Below, one piece after another: positions 44,201-53,677 of a DNA stretch of 64,000 nt. The stretch is from Celeribacter baekdonensis B30 (GTDB lineage Bacteria; Pseudomonadota; Alphaproteobacteria; Rhodobacterales; Rhodobacteraceae). A program made the translations under genes and the position numbers. Under the pieces are notes generated by a model that worked only from the letters and a program-made list of their open reading frames with translations, ran no database searches and had not been told where the DNA came from. The DNA lies in assembly GCF_000299875.1 (NCBI RefSeq), contig NZ_AMRK01000001.1, positions 496,001-560,000 on the forward strand, read 5' to 3'. Position 1 is the first letter of the stretch, and each line of letters begins with the position of its first letter.

Positions 44201-45520
44201 ATGAGCGTTCTTGCAGATTTCGCCGCAAAGACCGGCGTAAAATATTTCATGATCTCCTATACCGACCTCTTCGGCGGACAGCGGGCCAAGCTCGTGCCCG
44301 CGCAGGCGATTGCCGATATGGAAGAAGACGGCGCAGGCTTTGCGGGTTTCGCAACCTGGCTTGATTTGACACCGGCGCACCCCGACATGTTGGCTGTGCC
44401 GGACGCCTCCGCCGTGATCCAATTGCCGTGGAAGCCCGATGTCGCGTGGGTGCCCGCCGATTGCATCATGGAAGGCGTGCCCGTTGAACAAGCGCCGCGC
44501 AACGTGTTGAAAAAACTCGTGGCCGAAGCGGCTGAAGCGGGCCTGCGGGTTAAAACCGGGATCGAAGCGGAGTTCTTCCTTTTGACGCCTGAGGGCGATC
44601 AAATTTCCGACCCTTTCGATACGGCGGCAAAGCCATGTTACGACCAGCAGGCGGTGATGCGCCGCTATGATGTGATTGCGGAAATCTGTGATTACATGTT
44701 GGAAATGGGCTGGGGCCCGTATCAAAACGACCACGAAGACGCCAATGGTCAGTTCGAAATGAACTGGGATTTTGACGACGCGCTCGTGACCGCCGACCGC
44801 CACAGCTTTTTCAAATTCATGGTAAAGTCCGTGGCCGAAAAGCACGGCTTGCGCGCAACCTTTATGCCGAAACCGATCGAAGGTCTGACCGGAAACGGCT
44901 GCCACGCACATATTTCGGTTTGGGATTTGGAGGGAAAAACCAACGCCTTCGCCTCGAAAGATGGCAAGGGGCAAGTGGGCGAAGTTGGCCTCTCTGAGCA
45001 GGGCGGTTACTTCCTTGGCGGCATCATGAAACATGCTGAATCCTTGGCTGCGATCACCAACCCGACGGTGAACTCCTACAAACGTATCAGCGCCCCGCGA
45101 ACCATTTCTGGCGCAACATGGGCCCCGAACTCGGTCACATGGACCGGCAACAACCGCACCCATATGGTGCGCGTACCGGGTCCGGGCCGTTTTGAATTGC
45201 GCCTGCCGGATGGCGCAGTGAACCCCTATCTGCTGCAAGCCGTGATCATTGCGGCGGGCCTGTCTGGCATCAACTCCAAAGCCGATCCCGGTCAGCGTTA
45301 CGACATCGATATGTACGCCGAAGGCCACCTTGTCAAAGACGCGCCGCGTCTGCCTTTGAACCTGCTCGACGCGATCCGCGCCTATGAAGAAGATGAAGGG
45401 TTGCAAGCCATGATGGGGACCAGTTTCTCGGCCTCCTATTCCAAGATGAAGATGCAGGAATGGAATTCCTTCGTCTCCCACTTCTCGCGTTGGGAGCGCG
45501 AGAACACGCTTGATATCTAA
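44201..45520 (+). CDS. gmaS: Gamma-glutamylmethylamide synthetase GmaS
   Basis: ATP-dependent ligation of glutamate and methylamine, the entry step of the indirect methylamine pathway. The 439-residue protein is a glutamine-synthetase relative of the type III/GlnT branch: FMISYTDLFGGQRAKLVPA, VKTGIEAEFFLLTPEG, NDHEDANGQFEMNWDFDDALVTADRHSFFKFM, GNGCHAHISVWD, and TWAPNSVTWTGNNRTHMVRVPGPGRFELRLPDGAVNPYLLQA. ATG 44201 with AAGGA. Last gene before a terminator. Confidence 0.93.
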   Translation: MSVLADFAAKTGVKYFMISYTDLFGGQRAKLVPAQAIADMEEDGAGFAGFATWLDLTPAHPDMLAVPDASAVIQLPWKPDVAWVPADCIMEGVPVEQAPRNVLKKLVAEAAEAGLRVKTGIEAEFFLLTPEGDQISDPFDTAAKPCYDQQAVMRRYDVIAEICDYMLEMGWGPYQNDHEDANGQFEMNWDFDDALVTADRHSFFKFMVKSVAEKHGLRATFMPKPIEGLTGNGCHAHISVWDLEGKTNAFASKDGKGQVGEVGLSEQGGYFLGGIMKHAESLAAITNPTVNSYKRISAPRTISGATWAPNSVTWTGNNRTHMVRVPGPGRFELRLPDGAVNPYLLQAVIIAAGLSGINSKADPGQRYDIDMYAEGHLVKDAPRLPLNLLDAIRAYEEDEGLQAMMGTSFSASYSKMKMQEWNSFVSHFSRWERENTLDI

Positions 45521-45545
45521 GCGTTTTCCTCTTCCCAGTTTCCTT

Positions 45546-45572
45546 GGCGGCCCCTTCGGGGGTCGCCTTTTT
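45546..45572 (+). terminator. rho-independent terminator of mgsABC-gmaS
   Basis: GGCGGCCCC-TTCG-GGGGTCGCC, 9-bp stem with one G-T pair and TTTTT. It ends just beside the stop codon of the convergent GlxA-type regulator. Confidence 0.9.
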
Positions 45573-45573
45573 G

Positions 45574-46509
45574 TCAGCTCCTGCGCAGCGCCGAGGGCGG
45601 TTGACCAAACTGGCGGCGGAAGCTTTCGGAAAAATGCGCCTGACTGACAAATCCAGTCATCATCGCGATCTCATGAATACGCAGCTGGGACTGGCGCAGC
45701 AAATCCCGCGCCGTTTCCAGGCGAATGTCGCGATAGGTCTCCATGACCGAACTGCCGAGGCTTTCGGAGAATTGGCGCTGCAATTGTCGCGAAGAAAGTC
45801 CCGATAAGTCAGAAAGTTGAGAGATGTCGAGCGGATCGGCGATATGGGATTCCATCAATTCAATCGCGGCCAAGACCGGCGTGGGCAAGGCACCATATCG
45901 CGCCATGATGCTGGCCTGTTGCGGTGCTTCAGACCGGCGCACTTCGGTTTGAATAAACCAGTCGCTGATCCGTTGCGCAAAGCCGACCCCGTGATCACGC
46001 GAAATGATCGCGTGCATCATGTCCAGCGGCGCAGTTCCCCCGGCACAGGTGTAGCGGTCCCGGTCAATCACGAACAATCTGCGCTCAAGCAAAAGCTTTG
46101 GGAACAGCCTTTGAATATCCTCATAGTGATGCCAATGCAGCGTGAAACGACGATTGTCCAAAAGTCCGGCCTTGGCCAAAATTGCCGCCCCGCCAGAAAT
46201 ACCCCCAAGTGCTGAGCCTGCGCGCGAAACACGCCGCAACCATGTCTCTAATTCAGGATCGTTGACGGATAAAGGGTCACCGCCTGCAACCACAAACACG
46301 AGATCGAAATCGGTGCCCGCCGCGTGTAGTGGCGTTGCCGTAAACATGCTTCCGGCGGAGGAGTGCACCGCCGTATTTCGGGGTGACAAAACCTGAATAT
46401 TGTAGAGCGGTTCGGAGCCAAAAAGATTGGCCGCGCGCAACGGTTCAAGGGCCGCTGCCGTGGACATAAGAGCATGGCCTTCGAGCAAGACGAATCCGAT
46501 TTTCCTCAT
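45574..46509 (-). CDS. GlxA-family transcriptional regulator (DJ-1/PfpI plus AraC helix-turn-helix)
   Basis: The 311-residue protein has an N-terminal glutamine-amidotransferase-like domain (KIGFVLLEGHALMSTAAALEPLRAAN ... FVVAGGDPLSVNDPELETWLRRVSRAGSALGGISGGAAILAKAGLL) and a C-terminal AraC domain (LSDLSGLSSRQLQRQFSESLGSSVMETYRDIRLETARDLLRQSQLRIHEIAMMTGFVSQAHFSESFRRQFGQPPSALRRS). Its family often controls glycine betaine or methylated-amine catabolism. Divergent from mgdA with a 110-bp gap, so it probably controls mgdABCD. Confidence 0.9.
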   Translation of the reverse strand: MRKIGFVLLEGHALMSTAAALEPLRAANLFGSEPLYNIQVLSPRNTAVHSSAGSMFTATPLHAAGTDFDLVFVVAGGDPLSVNDPELETWLRRVSRAGSALGGISGGAAILAKAGLLDNRRFTLHWHHYEDIQRLFPKLLLERRLFVIDRDRYTCAGGTAPLDMMHAIISRDHGVGFAQRISDWFIQTEVRRSEAPQQASIMARYGALPTPVLAAIELMESHIADPLDISQLSDLSGLSSRQLQRQFSESLGSSVMETYRDIRLETARDLLRQSQLRIHEIAMMTGFVSQAHFSESFRRQFGQPPSALRRS

Positions 46510-46619
46510 GCGCTCACTGCCCAGTGTTTTGTCCTTAGTAAGAAAATAAATGTCTTTTAACGAAAAGAATAGGGGAAATTTACGAGGTACAACAATCTTA
46601 CCCGAATGGAGCGATACGC

Positions 46620-47870
46620 ATGAAATTCTCCGGATTTAAGGTCATCAAAGAGGCTCTGACAGGTCACAAAGGCTGGACGCCCTTATGGCGCGATCCCGAG
46701 CCGCAATCAGCCTATGACATTATCATTGTCGGCGGTGGTGGGCATGGGCTTGCCACAGCCTTTTATCTTGCCAAAACCTTTGGACAGGCGCGGATTGCGG
46801 TGCTTGAAAAGGGGTGGCTCGGGTCGGGCAATATTGGCCGGAACACCACCATCATTCGCTCCAATTACCTCTTGCCGGGCAATGAACCATTCTACGAATT
46901 CTCAATGAAACTCTGGGAAAAACTGGAACAAGAAACCAATTTCAATTCCATGGTCAGTCAGCGCGGGATCATCAACTTGATCCACACCGACGCACAACGT
47001 GACGCCTATCGCCGGCGCGGCAATGCGATGCGGTTTGCGGGCGCGGATTCGGTGCTTTTGTCGCGAGAAGAACTGCGTGAGAAAGTACCGTTTTTGAACT
47101 ACGACAACGCGCGCTTTCCGATCAAAGGCGGCTTGATGCAGCCTCGCGCAGGCACAGCGCGCCACGACGGTGTTGCTTGGGGTTATGCCCGTGGCGCCGA
47201 CATGCGCGGCGTCGATATCATCCAGAATTGCGAAGTCACCGGGTTTAAAATCGAAGCCGGCAAAGTTTTGGGCGTTGAGACCTCGCGTGGGTTTATCGGC
47301 GCGAAAAAGGTCGGTGTGGCTGTGGCAGGTTCGTCCAGCCGCGTCATGTCGATGGCTGGAATGCGCCTGCCGATTGAAAGCCATGTGCTTCAGGCGTTTG
47401 TGTCCGAAGGCCTCAAACCGACCATTCCCGGCGTGATTACATTCGGTGCCGGGCATTTTTACATCAGTCAATCTGACAAGGGCGGGCTTGTGTTTGGGGG
47501 CGACATCGACGGCTATAACTCCTACGCCCAACGCGGCAATCTTCCGGTGATCGAAGATGTGCTCGAAGGTGGCATGGCGCTTATGCCGATGATCGGCCGC
47601 GCCCGCCTTTTGCGCGGCTGGGGCGGTGTGATGGACATGTCGATGGATGGCTCTCCGATTATTGATCGCACCGGGATCGAAGGCCTCTATTTCAACGGCG
47701 GCTGGTGTTACGGCGGGTTCAAAGCGACGCCTGCCTCGGGTTATGCCTTCGCACATTTGCTCGCCACCGATCGCCCACATGACACAGCCAGAGCCTACCG
47801 TCTTGATCGTTTTGCCAAGGGCTACGTCATTGACGAGCGTGGCGCTGGCGCTCAGCCCAATTTACATTGA
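46620..47870 (+). CDS. mgdA: N-methylglutamate dehydrogenase subunit A (sarcosine oxidase beta-like)
   Basis: FAD flavoprotein that oxidises N-methylglutamate. The 416-residue protein has the FAD motif DIIIVGGGGHGLATAFYLAKTFG (GGGGHG at 38-43), SGNIGRNTTIIRSNYLLPGNEPFYEFSMKLWEKLE and SPIIDRTGIEGLYFNGGWCYGGFKATPASGYAFAHLLA. It corresponds to SoxB of heterotetrameric sarcosine oxidase. First gene of mgdABCD-folD, behind a GGAG site. Confidence 0.92.
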   Translation: MKFSGFKVIKEALTGHKGWTPLWRDPEPQSAYDIIIVGGGGHGLATAFYLAKTFGQARIAVLEKGWLGSGNIGRNTTIIRSNYLLPGNEPFYEFSMKLWEKLEQETNFNSMVSQRGIINLIHTDAQRDAYRRRGNAMRFAGADSVLLSREELREKVPFLNYDNARFPIKGGLMQPRAGTARHDGVAWGYARGADMRGVDIIQNCEVTGFKIEAGKVLGVETSRGFIGAKKVGVAVAGSSSRVMSMAGMRLPIESHVLQAFVSEGLKPTIPGVITFGAGHFYISQSDKGGLVFGGDIDGYNSYAQRGNLPVIEDVLEGGMALMPMIGRARLLRGWGGVMDMSMDGSPIIDRTGIEGLYFNGGWCYGGFKATPASGYAFAHLLATDRPHDTARAYRLDRFAKGYVIDERGAGAQPNLH

Positions 47871-47879
47871 GGTCCACAG

Positions 47880-48170
47880 ATGTTGATCCCTCACCCCCTT
47901 CTCGGTCTGCGCGATGCTCAGGAGTTCACCTATCTGGGTGACGCAAATCTGATGAACCGACCAGACCCAAACGCCCCTAATGCCGAGGCGATGTTTTGCG
48001 ACTATGTGTTCTTGCGCGACAACCCGGCGGGGGTTCACCGCGAACTTTGGTATCACGAACAAGGTGACCGCAGTTGGCTTGTCGTCACGCGCAACACGGT
48101 GACCCACGAAATTCTCGGCGCAGAGCTCGCCTCTGACGTGGCCTTGGCACACAGAGAGGGATCGAAATGA
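47880..48170 (+). CDS. mgdB: N-methylglutamate dehydrogenase subunit B (sarcosine oxidase delta-like)
   Basis: Small 96-residue subunit. The match to SoxD lies in YVFLRDNPAGVHRELWYHEQGDRSWLVVTRNTVTHEI, compared with the usual DYLFxRDNPKGxHxERWxHxxGCxRWFxxxRDTVT. The zinc-binding CPYC at the N-terminus and the later GC of sarcosine oxidase delta are absent; only one cysteine remains (MFCDYV). Overlaps mgdC by 4 nt. Confidence 0.88.
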   Translation: MLIPHPLLGLRDAQEFTYLGDANLMNRPDPNAPNAEAMFCDYVFLRDNPAGVHRELWYHEQGDRSWLVVTRNTVTHEILGAELASDVALAHREGSK

Positions 48171-51112
48171 CGCGTTTGTCCGGCGGTCTGATTGACCGGA
48201 ACACCTCCTTTTCTTTTACCTTCGATAGCAAAACCTACACGGGTCACGAAGGCGACACTTTGGCCTCCGCATTGTTGGCCAATGGGGTGCGCCTTATGGG
48301 TCGCAGCTTTAAATACCATCGTCCGCGTGGCGTTGTGGCGGCGGGATCTGAGGAACCCAACGCCATGGTCGAGCTGCGCAGCGGCGCCCGCACAGAACCA
48401 AACACGCGCGCCACGGTGGCCGAATTGTATGATGGTCTGGTTGCGAAATCGCAAAACCGTATCGGCTCTTTGGCCTTTGATGCGCTTGGCGTGAACGACT
48501 ATTTTGCGCCGTTTTTTGCCGCCGGATTTTACTACAAAACTTTCATGTGGCCGCGCGCCTTTTGGGAAAAGCTCTATGAACCGATGATCCGTCGCGCGGC
48601 GGGCCTAGGCCGTCTCTCGATGCAAGCCGATCCGGACAGCTACGACAAAGGGTTTTTACATTGCGATGTCTTGGTTATTGGCGCCGGTGCGGCGGGTCTT
48701 GCGGCGGCTTTGGCGTCGGCGCGGGCTGGCGCACAGGTCATTCTGTGTGACGAGGATTTCCGCCTTGGTGGCCGTCTTATGACCGAAAGCCATAGGCTTG
48801 ATGGTGCGCCAGCAACGGATTGGATTTCGAGCCTTGAGGCCGAATTCGAGACGTTTCCGAACCTACGCATCATGCGTCGCACGACGGTGTTTGGGGTCTA
48901 TGATCACGGGATTTATGGTGCGGTTGAGCGCGTCTCCGACCATGCCGCCGAACCCGGCGATAAGGTGCGTCAGACCCTTTGGCGCATCACCGCGAAACGT
49001 GCGATTTTGGCGGCGGGCGCAACCGAACGACACATCCCCTTTGCCGACAACGACCGTCCGGGCGTGATGTTGGGTGCTGCGATGCGGGCCTATGCCAACC
49101 GTTGGGCCGTTGCCCCGACCAAATCGGCCAAAGACCCCATCGCGATCTTTACCAATAACGATGACGGTCACCGCACAGCGCTTGATCTGATGTCGAAAAA
49201 CGTCCCGATTTTGGGTGTGATCGACAGCCGCGAAAATGCGCCGCGCTTTGGCGATTACGACCTCTTCGCGGGGTCAATGGTGACCGGCACCAAAGGCCGT
49301 CTTGGCCTCAAAGAAATCGAAATCACCAACGGCGGTACCGCCTCTTGGCATCGCTGTGCTGCACTTGGTGTGTCGGGCGGATGGAACCCGAATGTGCATC
49401 TTGCCTCGCACCATCGTGGGCGTCCGGTTTGGGATGATACGCTTTTGAGCTTTGTGCCGGGAGCCGATGGTCCGGCAGGGTTGATTCCGGCTGGCGCATG
49501 CGCCGGACTGGGCAGCACCGCAAAGGCACTGGCCGATGGCGCAAAAGCGGCGCGCACCGCCTTGAGTGAATTGGGCATGAAAGCCCCCGACATCGCGCTG
49601 CCCGACGCCGAGGACATGCCCGTGTCGCAGGCAGATTTTTGGCATGTGCCCGGCAAAAAACGCGCTTGGGTCGATTTCCAAAATGACGTGACTGTCAAGG
49701 ACATCGTCTTGGCACACAAAGAAAATATGAAGCCGGTTGAGCATCTGAAACGCTGGACCACCCTTGGCATGGCGACGGATCAAGGCAAAACGTCCAACGT
49801 CTCTGCGCTGGCCGTCATGGCGGAACTCACCGGGAAATCCATCCCTCAAACCGGCACAACCATCTTTCGTTCGCCGTACACTGGCGTGTCTCTTTCGGTC
49901 TTGGGGGGCGGTGATACGGGTGTTAATTTCCGCCCGCGCCGCCTGACCCCGACCCACACATGGGCCAAATCGCAAGGCGCTGAATTTGTCGAAGTCGGCC
50001 AATGGATGCGGGCGCAGTATTTCCCGCAAGCGGGTGAGACGGATTGGCGTGAAAGCGTTGATCGCGAAGCCAAAGCCGTGCGCAAGGACGTGGGTCTGTG
50101 TGATGTGACCACGCTGGGCAAAGTGGACGTGCAGGGCGCGGATGCGGGCGAATTCCTCAACCGGATGTATTCGAACATGATGGGCACTGTCGCTGTTGGC
50201 AAAGTGCGTTATGGTCTGATGCTGCGCGAAGACGGGTTTGCCTATGACGACGGCACCTGTGCGCGACTGGGTGAGGACCATTATGTGGTGACCACCACGA
50301 CTGCGAACGCCGGGCTGGTGTATCGCAATATGGAATTCGCGCGGCAATGCCTCTGGCCAGAACTTGATGTTCAATTGATTTCCACAACTGACGCTTGGGC
50401 GCAGATCGCCATTGCGGGTCCGAAATCTCGGCTACTCTTGGAGCGTGTTGTTGACGAGTTTGATCTCTCAAATGACGCCTTCCCCTTTATGGGCTGTGCG
50501 AAACTCACGGTCTGCAAAGGTCTGCGGGCGCGGCTGTTCCGGATTTCGTTCTCTGGCGAGTTGGCCTATGAAATTGCGGTCCCGGCCCGCTATGGCAATG
50601 CCTTGATGGCGCGGCTGATGGAGCTTGGCTCCGATCTGGGTGTCACGCCTTATGGCACCGAAGCCTTGGGCGTGTTGCGGATCGAAAAAGGTCATGCGGC
50701 TGGGGCGGAACTCAACGGTCAAACCACAGCCAAGATGCTGGGTTTGGGTCGCATGGTCTCAGTGAAAAAGGACTCGATTGGCGCGGTGATGTCGCGTCGT
50801 GAGGGCCTTGCAAGTGATGCGCGCCGCCTTGTTGGGCTGCTACCTGTTGGCTCAACAGAACGCTTGATGGCCGGGTCGCACCTCTTCGCCCAAGGGGCGG
50901 CACAGACCATTGAAACGGATCAGGGTTGGGTCACCTCAGCCTGCTATTCACCCCATGTCGGTGGTTATATCGGCCTTGGCTATCTTGAGAATGGGGACAC
51001 GCGGATGAATGAGGAAATTATCGCCGCCAACCCGGTTGAGGGCAGTGAAATGCGCCTGCGCGTTGTGCCCGCCCATTTCGTTGATCCAGAAGGGGAGCGG
51101 CTCCGTGACTGA
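48167..51112 (+). CDS. mgdC: N-methylglutamate dehydrogenase subunit C (sarcosine oxidase alpha-like)
   Basis: The 981-residue protein carries a ferredoxin-like N-terminal domain (FTFDSKTYTGHEGDTLASALLANG) and an NAD(P)/FAD domain with VIGAGAAG (170-177) and FADNDRPGVMLGAAMRAYANRW. From about residue 610 a GcvT-type folate domain follows (WMRAQYFPQAGETDWRESVDREAKAVRKDVGLCDVTTLGKVDVQGADAGEFLNRMYSNMM ... FSGELAYEIAVPARYG). It takes up the methyl carbon as methylene-THF. GTG/ATG overlaps on both sides couple it to mgdB and mgdD. Confidence 0.93.
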   Translation: MTRLSGGLIDRNTSFSFTFDSKTYTGHEGDTLASALLANGVRLMGRSFKYHRPRGVVAAGSEEPNAMVELRSGARTEPNTRATVAELYDGLVAKSQNRIGSLAFDALGVNDYFAPFFAAGFYYKTFMWPRAFWEKLYEPMIRRAAGLGRLSMQADPDSYDKGFLHCDVLVIGAGAAGLAAALASARAGAQVILCDEDFRLGGRLMTESHRLDGAPATDWISSLEAEFETFPNLRIMRRTTVFGVYDHGIYGAVERVSDHAAEPGDKVRQTLWRITAKRAILAAGATERHIPFADNDRPGVMLGAAMRAYANRWAVAPTKSAKDPIAIFTNNDDGHRTALDLMSKNVPILGVIDSRENAPRFGDYDLFAGSMVTGTKGRLGLKEIEITNGGTASWHRCAALGVSGGWNPNVHLASHHRGRPVWDDTLLSFVPGADGPAGLIPAGACAGLGSTAKALADGAKAARTALSELGMKAPDIALPDAEDMPVSQADFWHVPGKKRAWVDFQNDVTVKDIVLAHKENMKPVEHLKRWTTLGMATDQGKTSNVSALAVMAELTGKSIPQTGTTIFRSPYTGVSLSVLGGGDTGVNFRPRRLTPTHTWAKSQGAEFVEVGQWMRAQYFPQAGETDWRESVDREAKAVRKDVGLCDVTTLGKVDVQGADAGEFLNRMYSNMMGTVAVGKVRYGLMLREDGFAYDDGTCARLGEDHYVVTTTTANAGLVYRNMEFARQCLWPELDVQLISTTDAWAQIAIAGPKSRLLLERVVDEFDLSNDAFPFMGCAKLTVCKGLRARLFRISFSGELAYEIAVPARYGNALMARLMELGSDLGVTPYGTEALGVLRIEKGHAAGAELNGQTTAKMLGLGRMVSVKKDSIGAVMSRREGLASDARRLVGLLPVGSTERLMAGSHLFAQGAAQTIETDQGWVTSACYSPHVGGYIGLGYLENGDTRMNEEIIAANPVEGSEMRLRVVPAHFVDPEGERLRD

Positions 51113-51665
51113 TCTTACACCCATCACCGCCTTGGGCGGAACCATAGCCCGCGTTGAAACTTATGGCGCGCTGAGCTTGACCGAAAACCCGGCTATGGCG
51201 CTTGCGTCACTTGCTTTGCGTAAGGGGCAATCGGTCCCATCTCCCTTTGGGATGACATTGCCTGAACCCGGGAAATGGACCAAATCAGGCGCGATTGGGG
51301 TCTATTGGATGGCAAAAGATCAATGGATGGTCGAGGCCGAAGGCCGCGCCGAGGAAGATTTTGCGCGGGTTTTGAAGGTCGAAGTGCCCGAGGCCTCTGT
51401 GACCGAACAGACCGACGGTTGGGCTGCGATTGAAATCACCTCATCAAAAGGGGCTGCCCCGATCAAAGCGCTGCTTGAGAAGCTCGTGAACCTTGATGCG
51501 GCGGCTTTCACCCACGGGGCGGCTCTACGCACCGGGCTTGAACATATGAGCGTTTTCCTAATCCGTCGGGCCGAAGATCGGCTGGCGGTTTGGGGGATGC
51601 GCTCATCGACTGAAACGCTGTGGCACGCCCTCGTGGTGGCTGCGCGCCGATTGGAGGACATTTGA
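51105..51665 (+). CDS. mgdD: N-methylglutamate dehydrogenase subunit D (sarcosine oxidase gamma-like)
   Basis: The 186-residue protein resembles Sox[35 protein letters not shown] and [37 protein letters not shown] chose GTG 51105, 8 nt inside the mgdC end with GGAG 7 nt before; the ORF from 51009 would overlap mgdC by over 100 nt. Its stop overlaps the folD start (TGATG). Confidence 0.88.
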   Translation: MTDLTPITALGGTIARVETYGALSLTENPAMALASLALRKGQSVPSPFGMTLPEPGKWTKSGAIGVYWMAKDQWMVEAEGRAEEDFARVLKVEVPEASVTEQTDGWAAIEITSSKGAAPIKALLEKLVNLDAAAFTHGAALRTGLEHMSVFLIRRAEDRLAVWGMRSSTETLWHALVVAARRLEDI

Positions 51666-52555
51666 TGTCTGCACAACTCATCGACGGCAAAGCCTTTGCC
51701 GCCACCGTGCGTGAAAAAGTTGCGACACAGGTGGAAAAACTCAAAGAGGTTCATGGCATCACGCCGGGATTGGCTGTGGTCTTGGTCGGCGAAGATCCGG
51801 CCTCCGAAGTTTATGTGCGCAACAAGGGCAAACAGACCCTTGAATGCGGCATGAATTCTTATGAACACAAGCTTTCGTCAGACACGTCTGAGGCGGATTT
51901 GCTGACCCTGATCGAGACTTTGAACGCTGATCCTGCGGTGCATGGCATTTTGGTACAACTGCCGTTGCCGGACCATCTCGACAGCGATCTGGTGATCAAT
52001 GCGATTGACCCGGCGAAGGATGTGGACGGGTTTCATATTTCCAATGTCGGACTTTTGGCCACCGGGCAAAAAGCGATGGTGCCTTGCACGCCGCTGGGCT
52101 GTTTGATGATGCTGCGTGACCATTACGGTAGCCTGTCTGGCCTGAACGCTGTCGTGGTTGGACGGTCCAACATCGTGGGTAAACCGATGGCGCAACTTTT
52201 GCTGCGCGATAGTTGCACCGTGACCATCGCGCACAGCCGCACGAAAGACATTGCCGAGGTGTGTCGCGGCGCGGACATCCTTGTTGCCGCTGTGGGGCGT
52301 CCCGAAATGATCCCCGGAAACTGGGTTAAACCGGGCGCGACCGTGATTGATGTGGGCATCAACCGGATTGAGCGCGATGGCAAACGCAAACTTGTAGGTG
52401 ACGTGGATTTTGCCAGTGCTGTTGAGGTCGCTGGAGTCATCACGCCGGTGCCCGGTGGTGTTGGTCCGATGACCATTGCCTGCCTTCTTGCCAATACACT
52501 GACTGCATGTTGTCGCGCGCATGATCTGCCCGAACCCAGCGATCTGACGGCTTGA
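51665..52555 (+). CDS. folD: Methylene-THF dehydrogenase / methenyl-THF cyclohydrolase FolD
   Basis: Bifunctional enzyme oxidising methylene-THF to formyl-THF. The 296-residue protein has [83 protein letters not shown] and [21 protein letters not shown] 51665 overlaps the mgdD stop. Its place directly behind mgdD indicates service of the demethylation pathway, perhaps as a second copy of the housekeeping gene. Confidence 0.95.
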   Translation: MSAQLIDGKAFAATVREKVATQVEKLKEVHGITPGLAVVLVGEDPASEVYVRNKGKQTLECGMNSYEHKLSSDTSEADLLTLIETLNADPAVHGILVQLPLPDHLDSDLVINAIDPAKDVDGFHISNVGLLATGQKAMVPCTPLGCLMMLRDHYGSLSGLNAVVVGRSNIVGKPMAQLLLRDSCTVTIAHSRTKDIAEVCRGADILVAAVGRPEMIPGNWVKPGATVIDVGINRIERDGKRKLVGDVDFASAVEVAGVITPVPGGVGPMTIACLLANTLTACCRAHDLPEPSDLTA

Positions 52556-52622
52556 TTTAGAAAAATAAGAGACGAACCGAAAACCCGCAGGGGCGAGGTT
52601 CGCGATCCAACAGGAGACCCTG

Positions 52623-53507
52623 ATGACCAAATATTGCCTCACCGTAACCTGCCCCACGTCACGCGGCATTGTCGCGGCCATTTCCACGTTTCTGTCCGAT
52701 ATGGGGTGTAACATCACTGACAGTTCGCAGTTTGACGACGTGGAAACCGGAAAGTTTTTCATGCGCGTCAGCTTCGTCTCCGAGGACGGGTTTGATGATG
52801 TGGCGCTTGCAAAGGATTTTCACGACATCGCCAAATCTTTTGGCATGACCTACGCTTTCCACGATGAGAGCGAAAAGATGAAAGTCGTGATCATGGTGTC
52901 GCGGTTTGGTCATTGCCTCAACGATCTGCTTTATCGCTGGCGCATTGGTGCCTTGCCGATTGAGATCGTTGCGGTCATTTCAAATCATATGGAATATCAA
53001 AAGGTTGTCGTCAATCACGACATCCCGTTCCATTGCATTCCGGTGACCAAAGAAAACAAACCCGTGGCGGAAGCGGCGATTATGCAAGTGGTGGAAGACA
53101 CTGGCGCCGAACTGATCGTTTTGGCGCGCTACATGCAGATTCTTTCTGATGCGATGTGCCAGAAAATGTCAGGTCGGATCATCAACATCCACCATTCGTT
53201 CCTGCCATCGTTTAAGGGTGCGAACCCGTATAAACAGGCGTTTGAGCGGGGGGTGAAACTGATCGGAGCGACGGCGCATTATGTCACCGCCGATCTGGAC
53301 GAAGGTCCGATCATCGAACAGGACATCGTTCGTATCACTCACGCCCAATCGGCGGCGGATTATGTGTCGCTTGGCCGTGATGTGGAGAGCCAGGCGCTTG
53401 CCCGTGCGATTCATGCCCACGCCAATCATCGCGTGTTTCAAAATGGCAATAAAACCGTGGTTTTCCCGGCAAGCCCCGGCTCCTATTCTTCCGAACGGAT
53501 GGGCTAA
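52623..53507 (+). CDS. purU: Formyltetrahydrofolate deformylase PurU
   Basis: Hydrolyses formyl-THF to formate and THF, freeing the folate after C1 oxidation. The 294-residue protein has an ACT domain (CLTVTCPTSRGIVAAISTFLSDMGCNITDSSQF) and a formyltransferase-like domain with VIMVSRFGHCLNDLLYRW, GRIINIHHSFLPSFKGANPYKQAFERGVKLIGATAHYVTADLDEGPIIEQD. Length and motifs are typical. 67 nt after folD, likely in the same transcript. Confidence 0.95.
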   Translation: MTKYCLTVTCPTSRGIVAAISTFLSDMGCNITDSSQFDDVETGKFFMRVSFVSEDGFDDVALAKDFHDIAKSFGMTYAFHDESEKMKVVIMVSRFGHCLNDLLYRWRIGALPIEIVAVISNHMEYQKVVVNHDIPFHCIPVTKENKPVAEAAIMQVVEDTGAELIVLARYMQILSDAMCQKMSGRIINIHHSFLPSFKGANPYKQAFERGVKLIGATAHYVTADLDEGPIIEQDIVRITHAQSAADYVSLGRDVESQALARAIHAHANHRVFQNGNKTVVFPASPGSYSSERMG

Positions 53508-53677
53508 CAACCTCATCACCCCATGGTCTCTTGGGGCATCATGCGAGCCCTAAGAGATCAAAACATGCCCCGCCTCTCTCCCCTGAGCGTGGGGCATGCG
53601 TTCTTGGTCTGGATTTCGCCTCAGTGAAGGCGTTATCTTGTACCGCGTCTCAATCGACGCGGCCAAAGGACCAAAAC

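Noticed and set aside
44009-45481. 490-codon minus-strand frame
   Set aside because: Antisense to gmaS; low-complexity His/Gly composition.
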